Assembly: GCF_004349105.1 (NCBI RefSeq)
Contig: NZ_SMLB01000027.1
Location: 1 to 64,000, forward strand
Direction: 5' to 3'
Length of the DNA stretch: 64,000 nucleotides
Source of the DNA: Jiangella aurantiaca
GTDB taxonomy: Bacteria; Actinomycetota; Actinomycetes; Jiangellales; Jiangellaceae
Shown: one piece after another, positions 18,034 through 25,542 of the stretch
Numbering within the stretch: the stretch's first letter is position 1
Layout: each line of letters opens with the position of its first letter
Made by a program: the position numbers and the translations under genes
The notes under the pieces: generated by a model
Database searches by the model: none
What the model saw: the letters and a program-made list of their open reading frames with translations, nothing else
What the model was told of the DNA's origin: nothing

Positions 18034-18184
18034 GCGGTCTCCGTTCCCTGTTGACCATGGCTGAGCGCAGCTTACCGGGTTGACGCACGCGTCCGGCTCC
18101 GCTTCACTCGGATGGTAAGTGTAGTTGAACAGGTTCTCGCCGGAGCGGACTTCCCGGCGAGCCTGCCGAGGAGGTGCCTGCGCA
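18034..18184. promoter_or_regulatory. divergent control region, XRE-cupin gene / M24 operon
   Basis: The 151 bp separating two divergent genes. Rightward, TTGACG (18080-18085) lies 17 bp from TTCACT (18103-18108), a weak promoter match. CTTACC at 18071-18076 and its complement GGTAAG at 18114-18119 frame that promoter and could be an operator pair. GAGGAGGTG near 18167 is the strong ribosome site of the M24 gene. No attenuator-like structure is visible. Confidence 0.4.
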
Positions 18185-19495
18185 ATGCCGATACGCACCT
18201 ACGGGCCCAACGCGGTCGACTGGGAAGAGCGCATCGACTTCGACCGGCTGCGCCGCGAACGCCTCGACCGGCTGCGCGCCGCGCTGGACCGCTCGGAGCT
18301 GGGCGCGCTGCTGGCCTTCGACTTCGCCAACATCCGGTACATGACGTCGACGCACATCGGGACGTGGGCGGTCGACAAGCTGATCCGGTTCGCGCTGCTC
18401 CCACGCGGCGGCGAGCCCATCGTGTGGGACTTCGGCTCCGCGGCCCGGCACCACCAGCTGTACAACCCGTGGCTCGACGGCACCAACCGCGCCCGGGCCG
18501 GCATCTCGACGCTGCGCGGCGCGTTCCATCCCAGCGCCGGCATCGCCGATGACGTCGCGGCGAAGATCGCCCGGGTGCTCGCCGACCACGGCTTGCAGAA
18601 CGAGCCCGTCGGCATCGACGTCGCCGAGATGCCGGTCCTCGCGGCGCTGCAGGAGCAGAATCTCAGCGTCGTCGACGGCCAGCAGGTGTTCCTCGAGGCC
18701 CGCCGTATCAAGACGCCGGACGAGATCGCGCTGCTGGCGCACGCCGCGTCCATGGTCGACGCCGCGTACGACGAGCTGTACGGGTTCCTGCGGCCGGGCG
18801 TGCGCGAGAACGAGTGCGTCGGCGTCGTCAGCAAGGTCCTCTACGACCTCGGCAGCGAGTACGTCGAGGGCGTCAACGCGATCTCCGGCGAACGCTGCTC
18901 GCCACATCCCCACGTGTACAGCGACCGCATCGTCCGCCCCGGCGACCCCGCGTTCTTCGACATCCTGCACAGCTACAACGGCTACCGCACCTGCTACTAC
19001 CGCACGTTCGCCGTCGGCAGCGCGTCGCCGGCCCAGCGCGACGCGTACACCCGCTGCCGCGAGTTCATCGACCACGCCATCGCCGAGGTCAAACCGGGCG
19101 CGACGACCGCGGACATCGTGTCGCTGTGGCCGCGGGCCGACGAGTTCGGCTTCCCCGACGAGGAGGCGGCGTTCGCGCTGCAGTACGGCCACGGCGTCGG
19201 GCTGTCGATCTGGGAGAAACCGATCTTCTCGCGGCTGGTGTCGCTGGACCATCCGGAGGTGCTCGAGGAGGGCATGGTCTTCGCGCTCGAGACGTACTGG
19301 CCGGCCGCCGACGGCTGGTCCGCCGCGCGCATCGAGGAGGAGGTCGTGGTGACGGCCGACGGCTGCGAGGTCATCACCAAGTTCCCGGCCGAGGAGCTGC
19401 TGGTCGCCGGCCGCAAGTACTGGACCGTCGGCGGCGAACTGAACTCGCTGCGCGAGTCGCAGTCGCACCTCAACACCAACGGGGCCACCCCATGA
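18185..19495 (+). CDS. M24-family (pita-bread fold) hydrolase, DddP/creatinase-like, altered metal site
   Basis: A 436-residue protein of the M24 family. The N-terminal domain (ALLAFDFANIRYMTSTHIGT) resembles the DMSP-lyase DddP/aminopeptidase-P-like group rather than methionine aminopeptidase. Of the five metal ligands of the fold, four are present: Asp259 (PAFFDILHS), His336 (YGHGVGLS), Glu369 (MVFALETYW) and Glu384 (ARIEEEVVVT). The second aspartate, expected 11 residues after the first, is Cys270 (NGYRTCYYRTF). Creatinase shows that this fold can work without the usual two-metal site. Function is therefore unassigned: hydrolase or lyase. The ATG follows GAGGAGGTG. It is first of seven coupled genes. 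Confidence 0.85.
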   Translation: MPIRTYGPNAVDWEERIDFDRLRRERLDRLRAALDRSELGALLAFDFANIRYMTSTHIGTWAVDKLIRFALLPRGGEPIVWDFGSAARHHQLYNPWLDGTNRARAGISTLRGAFHPSAGIADDVAAKIARVLADHGLQNEPVGIDVAEMPVLAALQEQNLSVVDGQQVFLEARRIKTPDEIALLAHAASMVDAAYDELYGFLRPGVRENECVGVVSKVLYDLGSEYVEGVNAISGERCSPHPHVYSDRIVRPGDPAFFDILHSYNGYRTCYYRTFAVGSASPAQRDAYTRCREFIDHAIAEVKPGATTADIVSLWPRADEFGFPDEEAAFALQYGHGVGLSIWEKPIFSRLVSLDHPEVLEEGMVFALETYWPAADGWSAARIEEEVVVTADGCEVITKFPAEELLVAGRKYWTVGGELNSLRESQSHLNTNGATP

Positions 19496-20481
19496 CCGAC
19501 ACGACGACGGCGACCGGCCTGCTCGCCCTGCACGAGACCATGTCAGTCATCCGCCGGACGGAGAAGGCGGCGCACGACCTCTTCATGTCCGGCCTGGTCA
19601 AGGGGACGACGCACCTGGCCGCCGGGCACGAGGCGGTCGCCGTCGGGGCGCGTGCGGCGCTGCGCGACGGCGACTACGCGTTCGCCACCTACCGCGGCCA
19701 TCACCACGCCATCGCCTGGGGCGCCACGCCCGAGGAGTGCCTGGCCGAGCTCATGCAGCGCTCCACCGGGCTGAACAAGGCCAAGGGCGGCTCGATGCAC
19801 CTGACGAAGGCCGAGTCGGGCATGCTCGGCTCGTACGCGATCGTCGGCGCCCACCTGCCGATGGCCGTCGGGGCCGCGTGGTCGGCCCGGCTGCGCGGAA
19901 CCGAGCAGGTGGCGGTCGCGTTCTTCGGCGACGGCGCCACGAACATCGGCGCGTTCCACGAGGCGCTCAACCTCGCCGCGGTCTGGCGGCTGCCGGTGCT
20001 GTTCGTCTGCGAGAACAACTTCTACATGGAATACACGCCGATCGGCGCGGTCACGGCCGCGGAGCACCCGGCGGCCGGCCGCGCCCAGTCGTACGGCCTC
20101 CCGGCCGAGGTCGTCGACGGCAACGACGTGGTGGCGGTGCGCGACGCCGTCGCCCGCGCGGCGGTGCGGGCCCGCGCGGGCGACGGACCCACCGTGCTCG
20201 AGGCGCACACCTACCGGCACTACGGGCACAGCCGCACCGACCCGGGGAAGTACCGGCCCGACGGCGAGCTGGAACGGTGGCTGGAACGCGACCCGCTGAC
20301 AGTGTCGGCGCACCGGCTGCGCGAGGCCGGAACGAGCGGCGACGACATCGCGGCGGCCGAGCACCGCGCGGCCGCCGTCGTCGAGCGGGCCGTCGCGAAC
20401 GCCAGGGCCGCCCCCGAGGCCGACCTGAGCGAGGCATTCACCGACGTGTGGGCGGACGGAGGTGCCGCATGGCGGACGTGA
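19492..20481 (+). CDS. TPP-dependent dehydrogenase E1 alpha subunit
   Basis: A 329-residue alpha subunit of a 2-oxoacid or acetoin-type dehydrogenase (AcoA/PdhA family). The thiamine-diphosphate motif begins FFGDGATNIGAFHEALNLAA at about residue 144 and ends at the Asn in FVCENNFYMEYT. The phosphorylation-loop region YRHYGHSRTDPGKYR is conserved. The GTTHLAAGHEAVAVG and NKAKGGSMHLTKAESGMLG blocks are closest to acetoin dehydrogenase and related E1 proteins. The start overlaps the M24 stop (ATGA), and the 3' end overlaps the beta-subunit gene by 13 bp. No lipoyl E2 or E3 gene is nearby, so the partner acyltransferase must lie elsewhere, or this E1 acts alone. Confidence 0.92.
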   Translation: MTDTTTATGLLALHETMSVIRRTEKAAHDLFMSGLVKGTTHLAAGHEAVAVGARAALRDGDYAFATYRGHHHAIAWGATPEECLAELMQRSTGLNKAKGGSMHLTKAESGMLGSYAIVGAHLPMAVGAAWSARLRGTEQVAVAFFGDGATNIGAFHEALNLAAVWRLPVLFVCENNFYMEYTPIGAVTAAEHPAAGRAQSYGLPAEVVDGNDVVAVRDAVARAAVRARAGDGPTVLEAHTYRHYGHSRTDPGKYRPDGELERWLERDPLTVSAHRLREAGTSGDDIAAAEHRAAAVVERAVANARAAPEADLSEAFTDVWADGGAAWRT

Positions 20482-21470
20482 CGACATCCCAGGACGTCGT
20501 GACCTACCGGGACTCGGTGGCCGAGGGGATCGCGCGCGAGATGCGCCGCGACCCGGCGGTCGTGTGCCTGGGCGAGGACATCGGCGCGGCCGGCGGCGTC
20601 TTCAAGACCACGGTCGGCCTGTTCGAGGAGTTCGGCCCGGAGCGCGTCTGGGACACCCCGATCTCCGAGCAGGCGATCGTCGGCGCGGCCATGGGCGCGG
20701 CGATGACCGGCATGCGCCCGGTCGCCGAGATCATGTTCAGCGACTTCCTGGCCTGCTGCTGGGACTACCTCGCCAACGAGATCCCGAAGGTCCGGTACAT
20801 GACCGGCGGGCAGGTCACGGTGCCGCTGGTGATCCGGACGGCGAACGGCGGCGGGCTGGGCTTCGGCGCGCAGCACTCGCAGGCGGTGGAGAACTGGGTG
20901 CTGACCGTCCCCGGCCTGAAGATCGCCGCGCCGTCGACGCCCGCCGACGTCGTCGGCCTCCTGGCCAGCGCGATCCGCAGCGACGACCCCGTCGTGTTCT
21001 TCGAGCACAAGGGGCTGCTGGCGAGCAAGGGCGCACCGGCGCCCGACGGCCACGTGGTGCCGTTCGGCGAGGCGGCCGTGCTGCGCGAGGGCGACGACGT
21101 CACGCTGGTCGCGCTCGCGTCGACCGTGCCGCTGGCGCTCACCGCGGCGGAGCGGCTGGCGGCCGACGACAGCGTCGCGGCAGAGGTGCTGGACCTGCGC
21201 ACGCTGATCCCCCTGGACGTCGCGGCCGTGCTGCGCTCCGTCGAGCGTACGTCGCGGCTGGTCGTCGTCGAGGAGAACCCCTACCAGGGCGGCTGGGGCG
21301 GCACCATCGTCTCCGTCGTCGCCGACGAGGGGTTCGAGCTGCTGGACGCGCCGGTCAAGCGCGTGGCGGGCGCCAACGTGCCGCTGCCGTTCGCCGACGC
21401 GCTGGAGGACCAGGTGATCCCCACCGTGGACAAGGTGGTCGACGCCGTCAGGAGCCTCACGAAGTACTGA
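20469..21470 (+). CDS. TPP-dependent dehydrogenase E1 beta subunit
   Basis: A 333-residue beta subunit pairing with the upstream alpha subunit. The pyrimidine-binding half contains VVCLGEDIGAAGGVFKTTVG, with the catalytic glutamate region, and ERVWDTPISEQAIVGAAMGA. The transketolase C-terminal half has VLDLRTLIPLDVAAVLRSVE and RLVVVEENPYQGGWGG, which bind E2 in complete complexes. The size is normal. It begins inside the last codons of the alpha gene, ensuring equal synthesis. Together they would decarboxylate a 2-oxoacid or cleave an acetoin-like ketone produced by the pathway encoded around them; the substrate is not readable from sequence. Confidence 0.93.
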   Translation: MADVTTSQDVVTYRDSVAEGIAREMRRDPAVVCLGEDIGAAGGVFKTTVGLFEEFGPERVWDTPISEQAIVGAAMGAAMTGMRPVAEIMFSDFLACCWDYLANEIPKVRYMTGGQVTVPLVIRTANGGGLGFGAQHSQAVENWVLTVPGLKIAAPSTPADVVGLLASAIRSDDPVVFFEHKGLLASKGAPAPDGHVVPFGEAAVLREGDDVTLVALASTVPLALTAAERLAADDSVAAEVLDLRTLIPLDVAAVLRSVERTSRLVVVEENPYQGGWGGTIVSVVADEGFELLDAPVKRVAGANVPLPFADALEDQVIPTVDKVVDAVRSLTKY

Positions 21471-21509
21471 ACACCGCCCGCCATACATCGAGGACTGACG
21501 TCAGACCCT

Positions 21510-21527
21510 GCGGTCGGCTGCGACCGC
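21510..21527. other. stem-loop between E1 beta and amidohydrolase genes
   Basis: A perfect 7-bp stem, GCGGTCG and CGACCGC, with a four-base loop. It lies in the only intergenic gap of the operon (21471-21548). No T-run follows, so it is unlikely to be a full terminator. It may stabilise the upstream mRNA or dampen expression of the next four genes. Confidence 0.35.
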
Positions 21528-21548
21528 CTCGCAACGAAGGGATGGTCC

Positions 21549-22919
21549 ATGAGCACCCGACTCCTGCTCCGCAACGGCCACGTGATCAGCATGGATCCGG
21601 GCATCGGCGACCTCCCCGGTGCCGACATCCTCATCGAGGACGGCGCGATCGTCGCCGTCCAGCCGGGGCTTTCAGACGAGGTCGCCGATACCGAGACCAT
21701 TGACGCGACCGGCCGCATCGTCGTGCCCGGCTTCGTCGACACCCACCGGCACACCTGGGAGACGGCGATCCGCACGTGCGCGCCGAACGCCACGCTGGAC
21801 GACTACTTCGTCGAGGTCCTCGACACGTTCGCCCCGCTCTACCGGCCCGACGACGTCTACGCGAGCAACCTGGCCGGCGCGCTGGAGTGCCTGAACGCCG
21901 GCATCACGACGCTGGTCGACTGGTCGCACATCAACAACACCCCCGAGCACCCCGACGCCGCCATCGCCGGGCTGCAGGAGGCCGGGCTGCGCGCCCAGTA
22001 CGCCTACGGCTCGGCGAACACGTCGCTGGCGAAGTATTGGTTCAACAGCGCCGAGGTCATCCCGGGTGACGACGTGCGCCGGGTCCGCAGCACGTACTTC
22101 TCCGGCGACGACGGCCTGCTCACCATGGGCCTGGCCACGCGCGGGCCGGGCTTCTGCCAGGACGACGTGGTGGCGTCGGAATGGAACCTCGCCCGCGAGC
22201 TGGGCATCCCGATCACCGTCCACGTCGCCATGGGGCGGCTGGCCGGCCGGTTCGCCATGGTCGAGCAACTGGACCGGCTCGGGCTGCTCGGTCCCGACAC
22301 CACGTACGTGCACTGCTGCTACTTCAGCGACCACGAGTGGGGGCGGGTCCGCGACACCGGCGGCACCATCTCGATCGCCGCGCAGGTCGAGCTGCAGATG
22401 GGACACGGCTGGCCGCCGGTGGCGAAGAGCTACCAGTTCGAGCTCCCGCCCAGCCTGTCCGTCGATGTCGTCACGACAGTGCCGGGCGACATGTTCACGC
22501 AGATGCGGGCGGCGTTCGCTGGAGAGCGGGCGCGGATCAACGCGACCTGCTGGGAGGCCAACACCGGCGTCCCCGAGACCATGCCGACGGCCCGGCAGAT
22601 GCTGGAGATGGCGACGATCAACGGCGCGCGGGTGGCCGGGCTGGACGGCCGCACCGGGTCGCTGACGCCGGGCAAGCGGGCCGACGTCGTGCTGATCGAC
22701 GCGACGGCGCTCAACGTCGCCCCCGTCATCGACCCGGTCGCCGCGGTCGTGCTGGCCGCCGACGTCTCCAACGTCGAGACCGTCATCGTCGACGGCGTGG
22801 TCCGCAAGCGCGACGGGCGGCTGCTCGCCGACGCCGGCCGCGCCCGCGATCTGGTCGAGGCGGCCCGCGACCGGCTGCTCGCCGCGGCCGAGCGGCAGAG
22901 CCGGGCGGCAGCGGTATGA
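21549..22919 (+). CDS. AtzA/TrzA-like amidohydrolase (chlorohydrolase family)
   Basis: A 456-residue cytoplasmic amidohydrolase. The first metal motif is GFVDTHRHTWE (His66, His68). A further barrel histidine is in ITVHVAMGRL, and the next in TTYVHCCYFSDHEW. The C-terminal composite domain is typical (GSLTPGKRADVVLIDATALN). The family deaminates, dechlorinates or opens cyclic amidines, cytosine-like rings, guanine and s-triazines; it is the ring-acting kind rather than the YtcJ kind seen at 13143-16522. GAAGGG lies at proper spacing before the ATG. Its stop overlaps the bicupin start (ATGA). A heterocycle or cyclic amide would be a reasonable substrate, but this is inference. Confidence 0.9.
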   Translation: MSTRLLLRNGHVISMDPGIGDLPGADILIEDGAIVAVQPGLSDEVADTETIDATGRIVVPGFVDTHRHTWETAIRTCAPNATLDDYFVEVLDTFAPLYRPDDVYASNLAGALECLNAGITTLVDWSHINNTPEHPDAAIAGLQEAGLRAQYAYGSANTSLAKYWFNSAEVIPGDDVRRVRSTYFSGDDGLLTMGLATRGPGFCQDDVVASEWNLARELGIPITVHVAMGRLAGRFAMVEQLDRLGLLGPDTTYVHCCYFSDHEWGRVRDTGGTISIAAQVELQMGHGWPPVAKSYQFELPPSLSVDVVTTVPGDMFTQMRAAFAGERARINATCWEANTGVPETMPTARQMLEMATINGARVAGLDGRTGSLTPGKRADVVLIDATALNVAPVIDPVAAVVLAADVSNVETVIVDGVVRKRDGRLLADAGRARDLVEAARDRLLAAAERQSRAAAV

Positions 22920-23818
22920 CGGAGCGGCATCTGGTCCAGAGGGCGGCGCAGGCCGGGTTCGCGTCGCCCGCGGGCTGGGCCGCCGGCGCCACCGGCTACC
23001 GGCGGTGGACGGTCGTCGGCGAGCAGGCCGGCGCCGTCCACACCGGCTTCGGCGTGTGCGAGCTCGACCCCGGAGGGTCGGTACCGGCGCACGTCCACTC
23101 GTTCGAAGAGAGCTTCCACGTGCTCTCCGGGTCGGCGATCCTGACGACGCCGGACGGGTCGTACCGGGTGTCCGAGGGCGACTACGGCGTGCTGCCGGTC
23201 GCGCTGCCGCACGCATGGCGGGGCGACGGCGACCGGCCGGCGCGGTGGGCGGAGATGCAGGGGCCGATGCCGCGTGACGACTTCGACGGCGACACGTTCC
23301 TGGTGCCGCCGCTGGACGACGTGAGGCCCGTCGCCGACATCGATGTTCGAGACCCGCGCACGTACCGGTTCGGCACCATCCGGCCGGGGCACATGGATCC
23401 GGCCAAGCAGTCGCAGGACCTGCTCGCCGTCTCGGCCAGCATGCGCACCGCACTGCTCGTCTACGGCGGCATCAACGTCAAGCAGATGGTCGACAGCGAC
23501 CTCGGCGCCGTCCTGACCACGATGTTCATGGTGCAGTACGACCCCGACGGCGCGACCACCCCGCACGATCACCCGTTCGAGGAGACCTATCTCATCCTGG
23601 AGGGGACGGTCGAGGCGTCGTTGGACGGCAAGACGTACCTGCTCGAGGCCGGCGACGTCGCCTGGGCCGGGGTCGGCTGCCCACACGCGTTCCGCAACGC
23701 CGGCGGCGGCACGCTGCGCTGGCTGGAGACGCAGGCGCCGGCGCCGCCGCCGCGATACTCGTACCGGTTCGCCCGCGACTGGAACTACCTGCGCGACGCC
23801 CTGGGAGGTTCGGCGTGA
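22916..23818 (+). CDS. bicupin domain protein
   Basis: A 300-residue protein with two cupin barrels. The first (about 35-125) has the metal motif AHVHSFEESFHVLSG and ends VALPHAWRG. The second (about 195-285) has TPHDHPFEETYLILEG and VGCPHAFRN. Both retain the histidine and glutamate ligands, so both could bind metal; many bicupins keep only one. The overall plan recalls oxalate decarboxylases, gentisate-type dioxygenases and ureidoglycine aminohydrolase, but no family-specific signature could be recognised. It is translated from an ATG overlapping the amidohydrolase stop and precedes the SDR gene, so it probably acts on a product of the preceding hydrolase. Confidence 0.85.
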   Translation: MTERHLVQRAAQAGFASPAGWAAGATGYRRWTVVGEQAGAVHTGFGVCELDPGGSVPAHVHSFEESFHVLSGSAILTTPDGSYRVSEGDYGVLPVALPHAWRGDGDRPARWAEMQGPMPRDDFDGDTFLVPPLDDVRPVADIDVRDPRTYRFGTIRPGHMDPAKQSQDLLAVSASMRTALLVYGGINVKQMVDSDLGAVLTTMFMVQYDPDGATTPHDHPFEETYLILEGTVEASLDGKTYLLEAGDVAWAGVGCPHAFRNAGGGTLRWLETQAPAPPPRYSYRFARDWNYLRDALGGSA

Positions 23819-24519
23819 CGGAGTCGAAGTCCATCGTGATCGTCGGCGGCACGTCCGGCATCGGGTTGGAGCTGGCCAAGCGCCGGGCGTCGGCGGGCGA
23901 CGACGTCGTCATCACCGGCCGCGACGGCGACCGCTGCGGTTCGATCGCGGCCGGGATCGGGGCGCGCTGCCGGGGCCTGGCCGTCGAGCTGTCCGACCCG
24001 GCCGCCATCGGCGCCGCGCTGGAAGGTGTCGAGAAGGTCGACCACCTTGTCGTCGCCGCCATCGACCGCGACCAGAACACCGCCGTTGACTACGACGTCA
24101 GCCGCGCGCTGCGGCTGGTGACGCTGAAGCTGGTCGGGTACACCGAGGTCGTGCACACGCTGCTGCCGCGGATGGCGCCCGACGGCGCCGTCGTGCTGTT
24201 CGGCGGGCTGGCGAAGGACCGGCCGTACCCGGGGTCCACGACGGTGTCGACGATCAACGGTGGCGTCACGGGGCTGGTGCACACGCTGGCCGTCGAGCTG
24301 GCGCCGGTGCGGGTCAACGCCGTCCATCCGGGCATCGTCGGCGACAGCCCGTTCTGGAGCTCGAAGCCGCCCGAGGTGCTCGACGGCTACATCTCACGGA
24401 CGCCGATCGGCCGGCTGGCGACCATGGCCGACGTCGCCGACGCAGTCGAGTTCCTGCTGCGCAACCCGGCGATGAACGGCGTCAACCTCAACGTGGACGG
24501 AGGCTGGATGCTGACGTGA
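23815..24519 (+). CDS. SDR-fold protein lacking the catalytic Tyr-Lys pair
   Basis: A 234-residue short-chain dehydrogenase/reductase-fold protein. The NAD(P) site is VIVGGTSGIGLELAKRRASA, and the C-terminal RVNAVHPGIVGDSPFW and NGVNLNVDGGWML are classical. The catalytic segment is not: where YxxxK precedes the helix, the sequence reads GSTTVSTINGGVTGLVHTLA, with Val in place of Tyr and Asn in place of Lys. NNAG is also degraded (VVAAIDRDQN). It may bind cofactor or substrate without normal hydride chemistry, or use other residues. GTGA overlaps join it to the bicupin before and the dehydrogenase after, so it is clearly kept as part of the operon. Confidence 0.85.
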   Translation: MTESKSIVIVGGTSGIGLELAKRRASAGDDVVITGRDGDRCGSIAAGIGARCRGLAVELSDPAAIGAALEGVEKVDHLVVAAIDRDQNTAVDYDVSRALRLVTLKLVGYTEVVHTLLPRMAPDGAVVLFGGLAKDRPYPGSTTVSTINGGVTGLVHTLAVELAPVRVNAVHPGIVGDSPFWSSKPPEVLDGYISRTPIGRLATMADVADAVEFLLRNPAMNGVNLNVDGGWMLT

Positions 24520-25394
24520 GCGACGCGGTAGGAGTGATCGGCGCCGGGCGGATGGGCGCGGCCATGACGGCGCGGCTGCGCGAGGCCGGCGTCGACGTGG
24601 TGCTGTGGAACCGGACGGAGGCGCGGGCGGCCGGCGTGGCGGCGGCGACCGGCGCCCGGGTCGCGGCGACGGCGCGTGAGGCGGCCGCCGCGGGCCCCGT
24701 CGTGCTGGTCTCGCTGGCCGATGACGCCGCCTGCCGGGCCGCCTACGAAGGGCCTGACGGCGCCGCCGCGGGCGCCGGGCCGGGCACCGTCGTCGCCGAC
24801 GCCAGCACGGTCGCGCCGCGCACCGCGGTCGAGCTGGCGGAGCTGGTCGCCGCGGGCGGCGGGGCGATGCTGGACACGCCGGTGTCCGGCAGCGTGCCGG
24901 TGGTCGAGCGCGGCGAGCTGACCGTCATGGCCGGCGGCGAGGCCGCCGATCTCGACCGCGCCCGGCCGGTGCTCGACCTGCTGGCCCGGCAGGTCTTCCA
25001 CGTCGGCGGCCACGGCGCCGGCGCGACCATGAAGCTGGCCGTCAACGCGCTGGTGCACGCGCTCAATCAGGCGTTGTCCGAGGCGCTGGTGCTGGCCGAG
25101 CGGTCCGGCGTGTCCCGCGAGGCGGCGTACGAGGTGTTCGCGAACAGCGTCGCCGCCGGACCGTTCGTCCAGTACAAGCGAGCAGCGTTCGAGCGGCCCG
25201 ACGAGGCGCCGGTCGCGTTCCGGCTCGACCTCGTCGGCAAGGACCTCGACCTCATCCTCGACCTCGCGGCGGCGTCCGGCGCCCCGATGCCGCAGGCCGT
25301 CACCAACCGCCGGGTCGTCGCGGACGCCGTCGCCGCCGGCCTGGGCGACGAGGACATGAGCGTGATCGCCAGACACCTGCGTGGCCGCGGCTGA
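24516..25394 (+). CDS. NAD(P)-dependent beta-hydroxyacid dehydrogenase (HIBADH-like)
   Basis: A 292-residue oxidoreductase of the 3-hydroxyisobutyrate/6-phosphogluconate dehydrogenase superfamily. The N-terminal Rossmann motif is VGVIGAGRMGAAMTARL. The substrate-binding block is DTPVSGSVPVVERGELTVMA, and the catalytic lysine lies in GATMKLAVNALVHALNQALS. The C-terminal helical domain ends DEDMSVIARHLRG, as in GLYR1/tartronate-semialdehyde-reductase-like proteins. It would interconvert a beta-hydroxyacid and its semialdehyde or ketone. It is last of the seven-gene operon. A hairpin repeat follows at 25414-25492, where the operon meets the convergent ilvD gene. Confidence 0.9.
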   Translation: MSDAVGVIGAGRMGAAMTARLREAGVDVVLWNRTEARAAGVAAATGARVAATAREAAAAGPVVLVSLADDAACRAAYEGPDGAAAGAGPGTVVADASTVAPRTAVELAELVAAGGGAMLDTPVSGSVPVVERGELTVMAGGEAADLDRARPVLDLLARQVFHVGGHGAGATMKLAVNALVHALNQALSEALVLAERSGVSREAAYEVFANSVAAGPFVQYKRAAFERPDEAPVAFRLDLVGKDLDLILDLAAASGAPMPQAVTNRRVVADAVAAGLGDEDMSVIARHLRGRG

Positions 25395-25413
25395 CCGTCC
25401 GTTACCGGCCGTA

Positions 25414-25492
25414 CGCCACAAGGTTGATGATCATGGAGAAATCGGGGGTCCGCGGCGTCGGGAACCCCGGTTTCTCCATGATCAACGTGGCG
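25414..25492. repeat. dispersed hairpin repeat, copy C (between convergent genes)
   Basis: The best-formed copy. CGCCAC (25414-25419) and GTTGATGATCATGGAGAA (25423-25440) on the left pair with TTTCTCCATGATCAAC (25471-25486) and GTGGCG (25487-25492) on the right. The three-base TGA insertion in the left arm matches the CGA insertion of copy B. Inner CGGGG/CCCCG pairs extend the stem. Placed between the stop codons of the seven-gene operon and ilvD, it could serve as a two-way transcription terminator, though it lacks a U-tract. Confidence 0.75.
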
Positions 25493-25542
25493 ATGTGGGT
25501 GGGTCGGGCGTCGTTGGCCGGGTCGGCGACACCCGGCGCACC

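Noticed and set aside
18185-19495. Naming the M24 protein a DMSP lyase (DddP)
   Set aside because: Only the N-terminal domain and general fold resemble DddP, the second metal aspartate is Cys, and no DMSP transporter or acrylate pathway is present.
21510-21527. Stem-loop as a terminator inside the seven-gene operon
   Set aside because: There is no T-run, and the genes on both sides seem to belong together, so it is listed only as a structure.
22916-23818. Calling the bicupin a ureidoglycine aminohydrolase or oxalate decarboxylase
   Set aside because: Both are bicupins, but the residues that distinguish them could not be matched, and no other allantoin or oxalate gene is near.
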